Assembly (NCBI GenBank): GCA_910587295.1 | Contig: CAJULP010000082.1 | Location: 1 to 22,870 of the forward strand | Length of the DNA: 22,870 nucleotides | Direction of reading: 5' to 3' | From: an uncultured Lachnospiraceae bacterium | Lineage (GTDB): Bacteria > Bacillota > Clostridia > Lachnospirales > Lachnospiraceae | Shown here: positions 14,598-22,824 of the stretch, one piece after another | Numbering within the stretch: the first letter of the stretch is position 1 | Layout: every line of letters begins with the position of its first letter | Notes under the pieces: generated by a model | The model's database searches: none | Seen by the model: the letters and a program-made list of their open reading frames with translations, nothing else | What the model was told of the DNA's origin: nothing | Made by a program: the position numbers and the translations under genes

Positions 14598-17084
14598 CTA
14601 AAACGCTTCGCACTTCTTCAATCGCAAAGCACTGACAGAATATGGCGGTGCCTCGTATACGAACTCTGAGGAAGCGCCATGCATATTCACGGTAATATTC
14701 TTCACCTTCTCCGGCTCTTCAAAGCTGTTTTCATCCCCCTTTTCACCGCTAAGAAGTGTTACGGTATAGTCGCCCTGTACCTGACAGTCCAGTGTAATGG
14801 AAACCGGATCCACATCTCCTGCAAAATTAACCGCCTTAATAATGATTTCGTCCTTGGTGTCAGTTACTACCGAAACAAAAGCAGGTCCGTAGGGAATCGA
14901 AATTTCCTTCTGAAGCTCACCATCAACATACAGGCGAATCTGTTTTCCGTCCGTTTCATATCCAAAGCGGTGATATTCTCCCGGTTTTACTGAAATAGCA
15001 AAGTCCTCAGTCAGCTTGTTGTCATGCATATAGCCAAACTCTTCCAGTGAACATTGTCCTCCATTAACCTTCCAAAGGAACGGACGCACCAGAGCTGCAT
15101 CCCATTCTTTTTCCACTCCGGCCGTAATCACGAGCTGCTCCTCATAATAGGAACGAACCACCCTGGCACTGAATATACCCAACTCGAAGTAAGCATTTTC
15201 CTCAACAAAAATATCGGTCTCAAATCTTCCATAAGTCTGGTCTTCTTCTCCAAATACCACAAAGCTCTTGGTCTCATCAGCCCATTCCAGAATACTGTGA
15301 AATTCCTTTTTCTGCTCCTCATCCGGAAGCTGAAGCAGGCGGCCATCCTCTGTATCCTGCACATGTCCCATTAATTCATGAGTAATCTTTGCTTCTTCTC
15401 CATTCCAAATGGGATTTCTGAAGCGAAGTTCCTTATTGGATTTTAAAGATGCCATTCCGGTTCTCGGACGATAAACACGTCCTCCCTCATCTTCGGATCG
15501 CACCACATATTCTCCGCGATTTTGACCGAACATTTTCCAGACATAATAAGTAGGAATTCCAAGGCTCTGATGATTATTGAAACGAATCAGATTAGGATAC
15601 CACGCTCTGTAATTTACATTTTCAAATAATGGAGCATAAGAGGCCAATGTTACGATATCCTGATTTTTCTCAATACCCATAAGGAAAGCCGCTTCTCCCA
15701 AAGCCGCATACAACTGTCCCATATAGTTGCCTTCGTTTACAGCCACCTCTCCTACAAAGATTTTTGGTCCCTTACGATCGTAGTCATCATAATAATTTAC
15801 ACGTTCTGCAAAGAACTCTGTTGTATTGTAAAAATGTTCATCCACGCACTCGGCAGGACAACCATTTTTCTCTACATGCTCATTGGCTATGGTTTTAATC
15901 TGGGGATACAGTTCCTTTACCTTCTTATAAATCATGTTGTATCGCTTTTCATAATCCGGACCCCAGTTTTCATTACCAATTTCCAGATAGGTCATTTTAA
16001 AGGGTTCCGGATGCCCCATAGAAGCACGAAGCCTTCCCCATTTGCTTTCCTTAGAGCCGATAGCATATTCAATGGCATCCAGTGTATCCTGTACCATTTC
16101 ATCAAGAGCCTCTCCTTCCAGAAGGACACTCTTTCTTCCCTGACAGGTCATTCCGCAGTTACATACATACAGGGGCTCCATCCCCAGATCCTCGCAAAGC
16201 TGCAGATATTCATGAAAGCCAAGTCCTAATGTACTTCTGTAATGCCATACAAACAGCTTACTGGGTCTTTCCCATGCCGGACCTACCGTATCCCGAAATC
16301 TCATCGCTGTGGACGGTGTCGTTCCCTCCACAATACAGCCTCCGGGAAAACGCATAAACTTTGGACTCATTCCCTTAAGCTTTTCTACAAGATCTGTTCT
16401 GAGTCCATGCCCCATGTAGGTATTGTCAGGCATTAGTGAAATAAATCCCAGCAGAATCTCTCCGCCTTCTTTGCAGGAAATAGTAAGCTGTGCCTCGTGA
16501 CAATCCTCAGCTGCTGTCAGCTTCATGTCATATCTTGTATACTCCTGACCGGAAACCACCAGACTGTTTCCAGTCAGTACTTTTCCCTGGTATTCGATCG
16601 CTACGTCCAGTCCTATTTCTTCCTTTGCTTTTGCAAATAAATACAAAGAGTAACTTTCTCCAGCCTTTACGGATATACCGCAGTAACCGGTATTAGTCAG
16701 AGATCCGTCCTTTTCAAACTGCATACGCAGAGCTGCGTCCCGATGTTCATTCAGGGTATCCGTCAGTTCCAGTTCCATCTTTGCATTGTGTGTATACCAT
16801 GCCGGTATTTCTGTCTCCGAAATATTGTTGCCCTTTACCCAGCAGCATAAGCCTTCTCCGTTGCAAAACTCATCCAGCCATCCGGATACGGTTTTTACAT
16901 GGATGCCATCCTCCTGCTGTATATAACCCTCCGGTAAAACGGAATCTTCGAAGCTTCTGTTTCGAAGCATTTCCGGATAAAGTCCTCCGTCTCCGGCACG
17001 GTTAATGTCTTCAAAAAAGATTCCGTATAAATCCCTGGCTGTCTCAAATCGTCTTTCCTTTGTTTTAATCTTTAACTTGCTCAT
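14598..17084 (-). CDS. GH51 alpha-L-arabinofuranosidase
   Basis: Removes terminal alpha-L-arabinofuranose from arabinoxylan or arabinan oligosaccharides. 828 residues, no signal peptide, so intracellular. The N-terminus RDLYGIFFEDINRAGDGGLY is typical of GH51. A carbohydrate-binding-like beta-sandwich is inserted at about 65-220, then the barrel: acid/base Glu372 in YLEIGNENWGP, nucleophile Glu446 in FVGEVAVNEG. The C-terminal beta domain carries an additional sandwich-like insert (about 600-760, including RLYVDGELQKEI) resembling a LamG/DUF1080-type fold. It is longer than the roughly 500-residue compact GH51 enzymes. AAAGGAG lies 9 bases before the ATG. It is the last intact gene of the GH39-GH43-GH51 unit. 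Confidence 0.9.
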   Translation of the reverse strand: MSKLKIKTKERRFETARDLYGIFFEDINRAGDGGLYPEMLRNRSFEDSVLPEGYIQQEDGIHVKTVSGWLDEFCNGEGLCCWVKGNNISETEIPAWYTHNAKMELELTDTLNEHRDAALRMQFEKDGSLTNTGYCGISVKAGESYSLYLFAKAKEEIGLDVAIEYQGKVLTGNSLVVSGQEYTRYDMKLTAAEDCHEAQLTISCKEGGEILLGFISLMPDNTYMGHGLRTDLVEKLKGMSPKFMRFPGGCIVEGTTPSTAMRFRDTVGPAWERPSKLFVWHYRSTLGLGFHEYLQLCEDLGMEPLYVCNCGMTCQGRKSVLLEGEALDEMVQDTLDAIEYAIGSKESKWGRLRASMGHPEPFKMTYLEIGNENWGPDYEKRYNMIYKKVKELYPQIKTIANEHVEKNGCPAECVDEHFYNTTEFFAERVNYYDDYDRKGPKIFVGEVAVNEGNYMGQLYAALGEAAFLMGIEKNQDIVTLASYAPLFENVNYRAWYPNLIRFNNHQSLGIPTYYVWKMFGQNRGEYVVRSEDEGGRVYRPRTGMASLKSNKELRFRNPIWNGEEAKITHELMGHVQDTEDGRLLQLPDEEQKKEFHSILEWADETKSFVVFGEEDQTYGRFETDIFVEENAYFELGIFSARVVRSYYEEQLVITAGVEKEWDAALVRPFLWKVNGGQCSLEEFGYMHDNKLTEDFAISVKPGEYHRFGYETDGKQIRLYVDGELQKEISIPYGPAFVSVVTDTKDEIIIKAVNFAGDVDPVSITLDCQVQGDYTVTLLSGEKGDENSFEEPEKVKNITVNMHGASSEFVYEAPPYSVSALRLKKCEAF

Positions 17085-17098
17085 TGTAGGCTCCTTTT

Positions 17099-17242
17099 TT
17101 ACATTCCAAGAGTTTTGATCACTACCTGTGCCAGAATTCTGGCAAGATAATCATTGGGGTGATTTAACCAGTTTCCGGTTATATCAATGTATCGTTTTCT
17201 CTTTCCGATTTCTTTTTGAACTGCCTGTATATGCAATAACAT
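17099..17242 (-). pseudogene. C-terminal fragment of an SGNH/GDSL hydrolase
   Basis: A 47-codon frame starts 3 bases after the GH43 stop and ends 14 bases before the GH51 start. It reads YIDITGNWLNHPNDYLARIL and then AQVVIKTL. The pattern ITGNWLNHPNDY...A is that of the last catalytic block of GDSL-like acetylhydrolases, in which the His of HPND is catalytic. The Ser-containing N-terminal part is absent and no ribosome site precedes the ATG. So a once complete esterase gene was probably lost by deletion here, leaving its tail. Confidence 0.55.
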
Positions 17243-17245
17243 AGA

Positions 17246-18643
17246 TTATGATAACTCAAATGATCTTAATGCAGCATTTCCGTTACCGCGATAGGTCAGG
17301 TAAAGCGCCTGTATTCCATCCGGAATCGTAACCGGTGCGGTATACTTTTCCCAGACATTGGTATATTGAACCTCTAATGTCGCCAGTACCTCTCCATCCC
17401 ATGCTGTCTTTACTTCAAAAGTGCCATCTGCATAGCCCCGGATCCAAATACTGATTTCACGAATATCATGGCAGTCAAAATATTTGAAGCCGATGGTAGT
17501 TGAATCTGTAATATTGGCAATATATCCAACTTCTTCGTCTCCATCCCTGCCGTCCTGCATTACTCGTGGAAAATTCCCTTCGCCCACATAAACTGATGGG
17601 GTATCGGTAAACAGATTACATGCAAGATAAGCGGGGTATTCGCCTTTACCCTCAAGCGGACCTCCATTTAAACCGCAGGAGGTAATTTTTACCTGTGGAA
17701 TACTGCCGTCCGGCATAATCTGCAGCTTTTCAGCACATCCCTGTCTGCTGTACCAGGTATTATTGGTATGCCTGTGATAAAAAATGTACCAGTCCTCTCC
17801 GATCTGCACAATACTTCCGTGATTATTGGCACCGTATGCTGTTGGCATATCTGCCGGCTTGTAGGTATCGATGTGCAGATCACAATTGCTGACAATAACT
17901 CCGCCATAGACAAAGTCCCTAGTAGGATTCTTGCTGGTGGCATAACATAATTCGTGCATTAATATGGATGAATAGACAAAATAATAGGTGTCACCTACTT
18001 TACGGATGGAAGGTGCCTCAAAAAACTCATGTCCCTCAAATCCGGTACCGGCACCATATTCACAGCCGGGGGCCACAAACACCGGAGCTTCCCTGATCGT
18101 CAGCATATCTGCTCCCAACACCGTAGCCATAGCTCCGGTACGGGATTTATCACCTTTTCCGCAAAATCCGGTATAAATATATGTCACATCTCCTTCCGTC
18201 AGAACCCCCGGGTCAAACTGGGGCTCATCACCTTCCTTTTCGCCCAGACGTGTGCCATCTTCATAATGAACATAGCCATAAAATTCATACTTTCCTGCCG
18301 GAGTATCACATACAGCAACTGAAACTACCGAAACCTTGTCCAACACGTAATAAAGATAGTACCTTCCGTCCGGTCCCACCGTAACATCCGGGGCATACAG
18401 ACACATTTTGCCTTCCGGGTTCAGCGGATCAGCTGTCTTCGGATAAATCACACCCTCATATCTCCAGTTGCCCAGGTCATCGACCGGAGCTGACCAGCAC
18501 ACATAGTCTCCCATGCAGAAAACATATCCGTTAAAGTAATCATGGGATCCGTAAACATATACGCGATCGCCAAAAACATAAGGTTCTCCGTCCGGAATAT
18601 ACTCCCAGGACGGTAAATATGGGTTAAACGCTTGTTTTTTCAC
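17246..18643 (-). CDS. GH43 family glycosidase (beta-xylosidase/arabinofuranosidase)
   Basis: 465 residues. Inverting five-bladed propeller enzyme acting on xylo- or arabinoxylo-oligosaccharides. Catalytic residues by position and motif: base Asp18 in YIPDGEPYVF, pKa modulator Asp86 in LYAPDVTVGP, acid Glu209 in EFFEAPSIRK. The C-terminal about 115 residues form a CBM6-like sandwich (GNGNAALRSFEL end). No signal peptide. I choose the GTG at 18643, because AAAGGAG lies 8-9 bases before it and the protein then starts (V)KKQAFNPYLPSWEY as family members do; the ATG at 18688 would add 15 residues and lacks a ribosome site. It follows the GH39 gene by 68 bases in the same operon. Confidence 0.87.
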   Translation of the reverse strand: MKKQAFNPYLPSWEYIPDGEPYVFGDRVYVYGSHDYFNGYVFCMGDYVCWSAPVDDLGNWRYEGVIYPKTADPLNPEGKMCLYAPDVTVGPDGRYYLYYVLDKVSVVSVAVCDTPAGKYEFYGYVHYEDGTRLGEKEGDEPQFDPGVLTEGDVTYIYTGFCGKGDKSRTGAMATVLGADMLTIREAPVFVAPGCEYGAGTGFEGHEFFEAPSIRKVGDTYYFVYSSILMHELCYATSKNPTRDFVYGGVIVSNCDLHIDTYKPADMPTAYGANNHGSIVQIGEDWYIFYHRHTNNTWYSRQGCAEKLQIMPDGSIPQVKITSCGLNGGPLEGKGEYPAYLACNLFTDTPSVYVGEGNFPRVMQDGRDGDEEVGYIANITDSTTIGFKYFDCHDIREISIWIRGYADGTFEVKTAWDGEVLATLEVQYTNVWEKYTAPVTIPDGIQALYLTYRGNGNAALRSFELS

Positions 18644-18711
18644 TTTGATATGCTCCTTTGCAAGCCTAATCCATGTACATTGTTTCATAAAGCAAATTAC
18701 TGGGTGCTAGT

Positions 18712-20268
18712 TTAAGCCTTCAAGCTGACCACACGATCATAGTCATATCCTCGATCCGGATTCACCTTTCCGGCATTCAGTTCGAAATAAACCACACCGT
18801 TTTCGTTTACAGGAAGCTCTACGCAGATATTTCCGTCCTCCTGCTTTTTACGCTCTGTTTTTACAAAAGGTCTGGATGATTCCCGAATCAGCTTCGTCTG
18901 TTCCTCACTCAGATTGGCAGGTTCTCCCATATCATGCCATACCTTCAAGGGATTACATGTTTCCTCATCTACCGTCTTAGTCAGGAAGCAGTACTCCTCC
19001 TGTTCAGCCGGAAATGTAAACTCCAACAGCATTTTTTCTTTACCCTGTTCTGTACTTTTACAGGCAATATTCCAGGCTACACCTAGATAATCACCGTTTG
19101 CACGTTTCAAAACGACAATATTGTCATCCTTATATACACAATTGGCTTCACTTTCCTCAAGCTTTTTGTAAAAAGCAAATGTCCAGAAGGTCGGCTTGGT
19201 AATACAGCCATTGGCAACCAGTCCAAAGCCGCCGTGGAATGGTGTAAAAGGAACTCCCAGCTCTTCAAACACATCACCAAATGTCCAGTAGGAATAGGAT
19301 TCATTCACATCTCCCAATCTGGAAAGCTGCTGTGCTATAAAGGCCGCATTCAGGTTTGTATCATGAATGACGCCCTGAGGAGTATAGGAGCTGTTGAACT
19401 CCGTGATATGAATCTGCAGACCCTTATATTCCGGGAAACTGTCAATAATATCTCTGGTTGTTTTTAAATTGGCAAAGCCGTCCTCTGCCTTCATCAGTTC
19501 AGAATATGCATAATGTCCAATACATTCCGGCGGATCAATGGTGTAATGATGTCTGGTTACGAAATCCACAGGTATGTGATTCTCATGGCAATATTCCATA
19601 AATGCCTGAATCCATTTCTCATCCGTTCCTCCACAAACAGCAGGGCCTCCTACACGGAATCCCGGATTCACTTCCTTTATGGCATCAAAGGTTCTATGGA
19701 ACAGCTTAAAATATTCCTGCATATCCGCATTTTCCCAGAAGCCGCAAAGATTGGGCTCGTTCCATACTTCAATGGGCCATTGAATAACTTCCTCTTCTCC
19801 ATAGCGTCCCATCAGATGCCGCAGCAATGAATGCACCATATTACACCACATATCATAATCTTTTGGAGGAGTGGTATTTCCCTGCCAGTAAAAGATAGTC
19901 TGGCTTCCACTTGCCAACTTTTTAGGCATAAAACCCAGCTCAAGAAAAGGTCTCAGCCCCACCTTCTTATAGGCATCCATTACTCTATCCAGATAAGTAT
20001 AGTTGTACTCGACCCTTACCTTACCATCCTCCTCATAGGTCTGAAAGATCGCCATATCATCACAGAATAATCCATGTCCCCGGATATGCTTAAATCCGAT
20101 TTCCTTTTGAACCAAGCGCAGCTCCTCCTGATATTCTTCTGTCAATGCAAGCCCCATTCTTCCGGTTCCCACACAATAATCTACATTATTGTGAAAAAAG
20201 GCCTTTGAATCCTTTGTAATCACGATCTTTTTTCTGTCATTCTCTGTTGCTCCACCCAAATTTACCAT
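18712..20268 (-). CDS. GH39 beta-xylosidase (XynB type)
   Basis: 518-residue retaining glycosidase hydrolysing beta-1,4-linked xylose from xylo-oligosaccharides, cytoplasmic (no signal peptide). Barrel motifs are clear: acid/base Glu171 in EVWNEPNLCGFW, nucleophile Glu290 in IHITEFNSS. Also typical is FRVGGPAV at about 204-211. Length matches family members near 500 residues. AAGGAG lies about 8 bases before the ATG at 20268. It is the promoter-proximal gene of the hemicellulase unit and is divergent from the AraC-type regulator, its probable controller. Confidence 0.92.
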   Translation of the reverse strand: MVNLGGATENDRKKIVITKDSKAFFHNNVDYCVGTGRMGLALTEEYQEELRLVQKEIGFKHIRGHGLFCDDMAIFQTYEEDGKVRVEYNYTYLDRVMDAYKKVGLRPFLELGFMPKKLASGSQTIFYWQGNTTPPKDYDMWCNMVHSLLRHLMGRYGEEEVIQWPIEVWNEPNLCGFWENADMQEYFKLFHRTFDAIKEVNPGFRVGGPAVCGGTDEKWIQAFMEYCHENHIPVDFVTRHHYTIDPPECIGHYAYSELMKAEDGFANLKTTRDIIDSFPEYKGLQIHITEFNSSYTPQGVIHDTNLNAAFIAQQLSRLGDVNESYSYWTFGDVFEELGVPFTPFHGGFGLVANGCITKPTFWTFAFYKKLEESEANCVYKDDNIVVLKRANGDYLGVAWNIACKSTEQGKEKMLLEFTFPAEQEEYCFLTKTVDEETCNPLKVWHDMGEPANLSEEQTKLIRESSRPFVKTERKKQEDGNICVELPVNENGVVYFELNAGKVNPDRGYDYDRVVSLKA

Positions 20269-20373
20269 GCATGTATCTCCTTCTTCTAAATCATGTTCCT
20301 ATGCAGTCACGCATCAGATGTCTGACCGCTGCACGATCCGCAGCTCTCTGATGACGATTGACATATTAATCTG

Positions 20374-20402
20374 ATACTATCGCATTGATTTAAAGTTTCC
20401 AA
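20374..20402 (-). promoter_or_regulatory. Promoter of the GH39-GH43-GH51 operon
   Basis: TTGGAA (20397-20402), 17-base spacer, TAGTAT (20374-20379) on the minus strand. It overlaps the rightward promoter of the regulator gene, so the two units compete or are switched together. Confidence 0.5.
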
Positions 20403-20413
20403 TGATTTATACT
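20385..20413 (+). promoter_or_regulatory. Promoter of the AraC-type regulator gene
   Basis: TTGATT (20385-20390), 17-base spacer, TATACT (20408-20413). Transcription would begin near 20420, and the TCTGAT palindrome (20433-20448) would then lie in the early transcribed region. Confidence 0.55.
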
Positions 20414-20460
20414 ATAAGAAAATTGATATATCCTCTGATGTATCAGAGCGGAGATTCCAG

Positions 20461-21303
20461 ATGACTGAAATTGAATTTGTCGGCTACAGTGCCGTTCACC
20501 CCTCAGATTTTATATATGATGTTCCGAATGGCTTTACAGGCTATCTTCTGCTTCTTTTCGACTCTCCCTCGGAGCTGCTCATAGACGGAAGACTAATGCG
20601 GACAGCCGCCAATTCTGCTATTCTGTATACACCAGGAAGCAGGATTTATTACCGTGCTGCCGGTGAAGAATACCGGAATGACTGGATTCGTTTTCGTTCC
20701 GATCACTCCTTCGTGAAGCTGTTTCCGTTAACAAACACCCCATTTCCCGTAACAGATCCGGAATACTGTCATCAGCTTTTTAAATTACTAACCTGGGAGT
20801 CCGCCTTTTTCTCCTCTGAAAGCGAAGCAAACATTACTCACCTGCTGCGGGTTCTGTTCTCCAAATTAAGAGAAGGAACCCAGAATGAGTCCCCGGGTAT
20901 TCACGATCATGAGCTGGCTGCATTGCATAAGATGATCTACAATAATCCTCAGCTTCCATGGAATATAAACATGATGGCTGCGAAGCTTCACTTAAGTCCC
21001 AGTCATCTTCAGACTCTCTATCACCGCCAATTTGGCTCCTCCTGCATGGACAATGTCATCGAAGGACGTCTGCGCCGTGCACAGGATTTATTAGAGTACA
21101 GCGAATACTCCATCCGCGACATTTCCGAGCAATGTGGTTATAATAATGTAGAGCATTTCTGCAGACAGTTCCGTCAGCATAACGGCTGTACCCCTGGACA
21201 ATACCGGAAAAATGCATCAGCGGGAAGCAACAAAAGACTTCTCACCCACAATACCCTGGAAGGAAGGGAGTTTGAGAAGATTAATCGAAATATCCGGAAA
21301 TAG
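20461..21303 (+). CDS. AraC-family transcriptional regulator
   Basis: 280 residues. The N-terminal about 1-140 is a cupin-like sensing domain (Ile/Leu-rich strands, LYTPGSRIYYRA at 55-66). The C-terminal about 150-250 is the double helix-turn-helix AraC DNA-binding domain: MMAAKLHLSPSHLQTLYHRQ (first HTH) and IRDISEQCGYNNVEHFCRQF (second), ending CTPGQYRK. About 30 basic residues follow. GGAG lies 7-8 bases before the ATG. It is divergent from GH39 and probably activates the hemicellulase operon in response to a xylose- or arabinose-containing sugar. It carries no receiver domain, so it is not the partner of the YesM kinase. Confidence 0.9.
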   Translation: MTEIEFVGYSAVHPSDFIYDVPNGFTGYLLLLFDSPSELLIDGRLMRTAANSAILYTPGSRIYYRAAGEEYRNDWIRFRSDHSFVKLFPLTNTPFPVTDPEYCHQLFKLLTWESAFFSSESEANITHLLRVLFSKLREGTQNESPGIHDHELAALHKMIYNNPQLPWNINMMAAKLHLSPSHLQTLYHRQFGSSCMDNVIEGRLRRAQDLLEYSEYSIRDISEQCGYNNVEHFCRQFRQHNGCTPGQYRKNASAGSNKRLLTHNTLEGREFEKINRNIRK

Positions 21304-21348
21304 TGTTTCGGTAGCTGCTTTATTCAGTATTTCCTTAAGCGTTCGCTT

Positions 21349-21795
21349 CTACCTGTAAATAAATTTCAGCTTTCCGATACCGATTTCATCTCCGGGTTCG
21401 ATGATTTCCGACGCATTTGGTTCTAACCGCATCCCGTTCCGGAAGGTTCCGTTCGTCGAGTTGAGATCCCTAATAAAGAACCGGTTTCCATCCCTTGATA
21501 TTCTTGCATGAAGGCGGCTTACACTCTGATCATTTAACACAAGATCCACTGCTCCTGCCATTTTTCCAACTGTGATTGGCGGTTTTTGCAACGGGATATG
21601 ATATTTGTTGCTCTTCCCAATTCCGTATAATTTATTATCACTATTCTCTATCCACGGAATAAATACGGTGTGCCCGGAATCATCCGGTTGCGGAATCTTT
21701 TCCGGTTCTGTGACGTCTTGATACCGGACATATCGGGATGAATCAACAGTATATTCTTTCTTATTAATTTTAAAGTTCGGGAAGGCCCATTCCAC
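21349..21795 (-). pseudogene. C-terminal part of an FHA-domain protein, fused to truncated parB
   Basis: 148 codons from a GTG (21795) encode a linker and a complete C-terminal FHA domain (about 72-147): ITVGKMAGAVD, SVSRLHARIS (91-100) and LNSTNGTFRNG (111-121), which bind phosphothreonine peptides. Larger proteins with this tail carry a further N-terminal domain, missing here. The frame stays open upstream of the GTG to about 21860 (SEEKKSLWRRLVEWAFPNF) and overlaps the end of the truncated ParB gene in another frame. So a deletion joined the 5' half of parB to the 3' end of this gene. GGAG 7 bases before the GTG might still allow translation. Confidence 0.7.
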
Positions 21796-22366
21796 AAGCC
21801 TTCTCCAAAGTGACTTTTTCTCCTCCGATTTCGGAAATCGGACATATTTCAGGAATAAGTTCTGTTATTTTGATATATCTTTGAACCTGCTTGGGGCTGT
21901 CTCCACATTTTTCTCCAATGAGCTCAATGCTTTTCTTTCCCAAATTATGGTCTACCTGACCACATTTTCTTCTTCCTGCCTTCCTTTTGATTGCTTCATA
22001 CTTCATTTTGTAAGCAAATGCTTTTTCGCTTGGACTAATCATTTCCCGTTGTAAATTTGAATCAACCATAGATACAACCGCTTCATCATCTTTTAATACG
22101 CGAATGATCACAGGTACCTTACGATAACCAATCTTTTCAGCTGCAAATTTTCTTCTGTGGCCCGATATAATCTCATAAGTCCCATCCTGCCTCGGTCTGA
22201 CTATCAGAGGATTTAATATTCCATACTTCTTAATACTCTCCTGCAATTCAATCATCTGACTGTCCGCCTGAACCTTGAATGGATGGTTTACAAATCCCCG
22301 AAGTCTTTCCAGCTCAATCTCTACAACTCTTTCATCCTGATCCAGCAATTCCTTCTTTTCTTCCAT
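21770..22366 (-). pseudogene. ParB/Spo0J-family partition protein, 3'-truncated
   Basis: ParB-type DNA-binding protein of the kind carried by plasmids and conjugative elements of Clostridia. The ParB nuclease-like/CTP-binding domain spans about 12-105 with SGHRRK at 68-73 and NLQRE at 104-108. The HTH follows (about 110-172, SPSEKAFAYKMKYEAIKR). The sequence is normal to LTELIPEI (residue 174, near 21845), then runs into 24 unrelated residues and a stop; the dimerisation tail is missing. Start 22366 is chosen from AAAGGAAG before it; upstream ATG 22420 lacks a ribosome site. No ParA is seen. It is probably non-functional in partition. Confidence 0.75.
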
Positions 22367-22466
22367 AGGCAACTTCCTTTCCCTGAACGCACTCGCGATG
22401 CTCGCTCGTTGTCGCGGCATTCGTCAAAGTCTCAAGCAAGCTTGGACCTTGACTCATTGCTCACGC

Positions 22467-22513
22467 AAAAAAGCCCGTCCAGAATAGATTGTTTTTATCT
22501 AATCTGAACGGAC
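22467..22513 (-). terminator. Terminator upstream of the parB remnant
   Basis: On the minus strand a stem of up to 17 bp (GTCCGTTCAGATTAGAT with ATCTATTCTGGACGGGC, one mismatch and two G-U) is followed by TTTTTT. It would end transcription arriving from the right. Between it and the ParB start (22367-22466) I see no gene. Confidence 0.65.
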
Positions 22514-22621
22514 TCTTCCGACAGGCCTGATATCACAGGCAAGAATATAGTGTTTTGTCTCACTGCTTTTCCTAATTTTACACCCCAAAACTCATCCTAC
22601 ACTGTAGTTAATCCCTTTGGG

Positions 22622-22713
22622 TGACAGACCGAAAAATATGAATCGGTGACAAGCATCCATCCCCGCTGACAAAATCAGTCTTTTCTGCCTTGTTTCGCTG
22701 ACAAATTTGTCAC
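22622..22713. repeat. Cluster of TGACA repeats
   Basis: TGACA occurs at 22622, 22647, 22667 and 22699, at 20-32 base intervals and in one orientation, three of them as GTGACA or GCTGACA(A), with an inverted GTCA at 22709. TCGCTGACAAAT (22695-22706) recurs at 13590-13601. Such arrays are found at the ends of IS21-type elements and in replication or partition sites. I see no transposase of that family. The stretch 22514-22754 has no gene. Confidence 0.45.
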
Positions 22714-22754
22714 TGAAATTGCAATTCTGCATAAAAAAGTGTCTTCGACACCTC

Positions 22755-22801
22755 AACCCCCTAGCCCCCATTCATGGGGGAATTAGGGGTTCCTTTTTTT
22801 A
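22755..22801 (+). terminator. Strong terminator before the IS91-like gene
   Basis: A G/C-rich stem (AACCCCCTAGCCCCCAT with ATGGGGGAATTAGGGGTT) is followed by eight T. A small perfect hairpin GTGTC TTC GACAC lies just upstream (22739-22751). It probably shields the insertion-sequence gene from outside transcription, or forms part of the element's end. Confidence 0.75.
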
Positions 22802-22824
22802 TCGTTTTCCTGCATAATGTTCTC

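Larger units (their letters stand above)
20312..20448. promoter_or_regulatory. TCTGAT motif cluster in the GH39-AraC spacer
   Basis: TCTGATR occurs at 20347-20353, 20370-20376 and 20434-20440, with inverted copies at 20312-20318 (CATCAGA) and 20441-20447 (TATCAGA). The last two make an inverted pair CTCTGAT GT ATCAGAG (20433-20448) just before the regulator start. These are candidate binding sites for the adjacent AraC-type protein; the site over its own 5' end would suit autoregulation. Confidence 0.5.

Noticed and set aside
18644..18688. ATG start adding 15 residues to the GH43 enzyme
   Set aside because: No ribosome site precedes it, while AAAGGAG is correctly placed for GTG 18643, where family similarity begins.
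20461..21303. AraC-type protein as partner of the YesM kinase
   Set aside because: It has no receiver domain with a phosphorylatable Asp, and it is 10 kb away across the element boundary.
21648..21845. 65-codon frame across the parB-FHA junction
   Set aside because: It is basic, low in recognisable motifs, and overlaps both fused genes in the third frame; most likely incidental.
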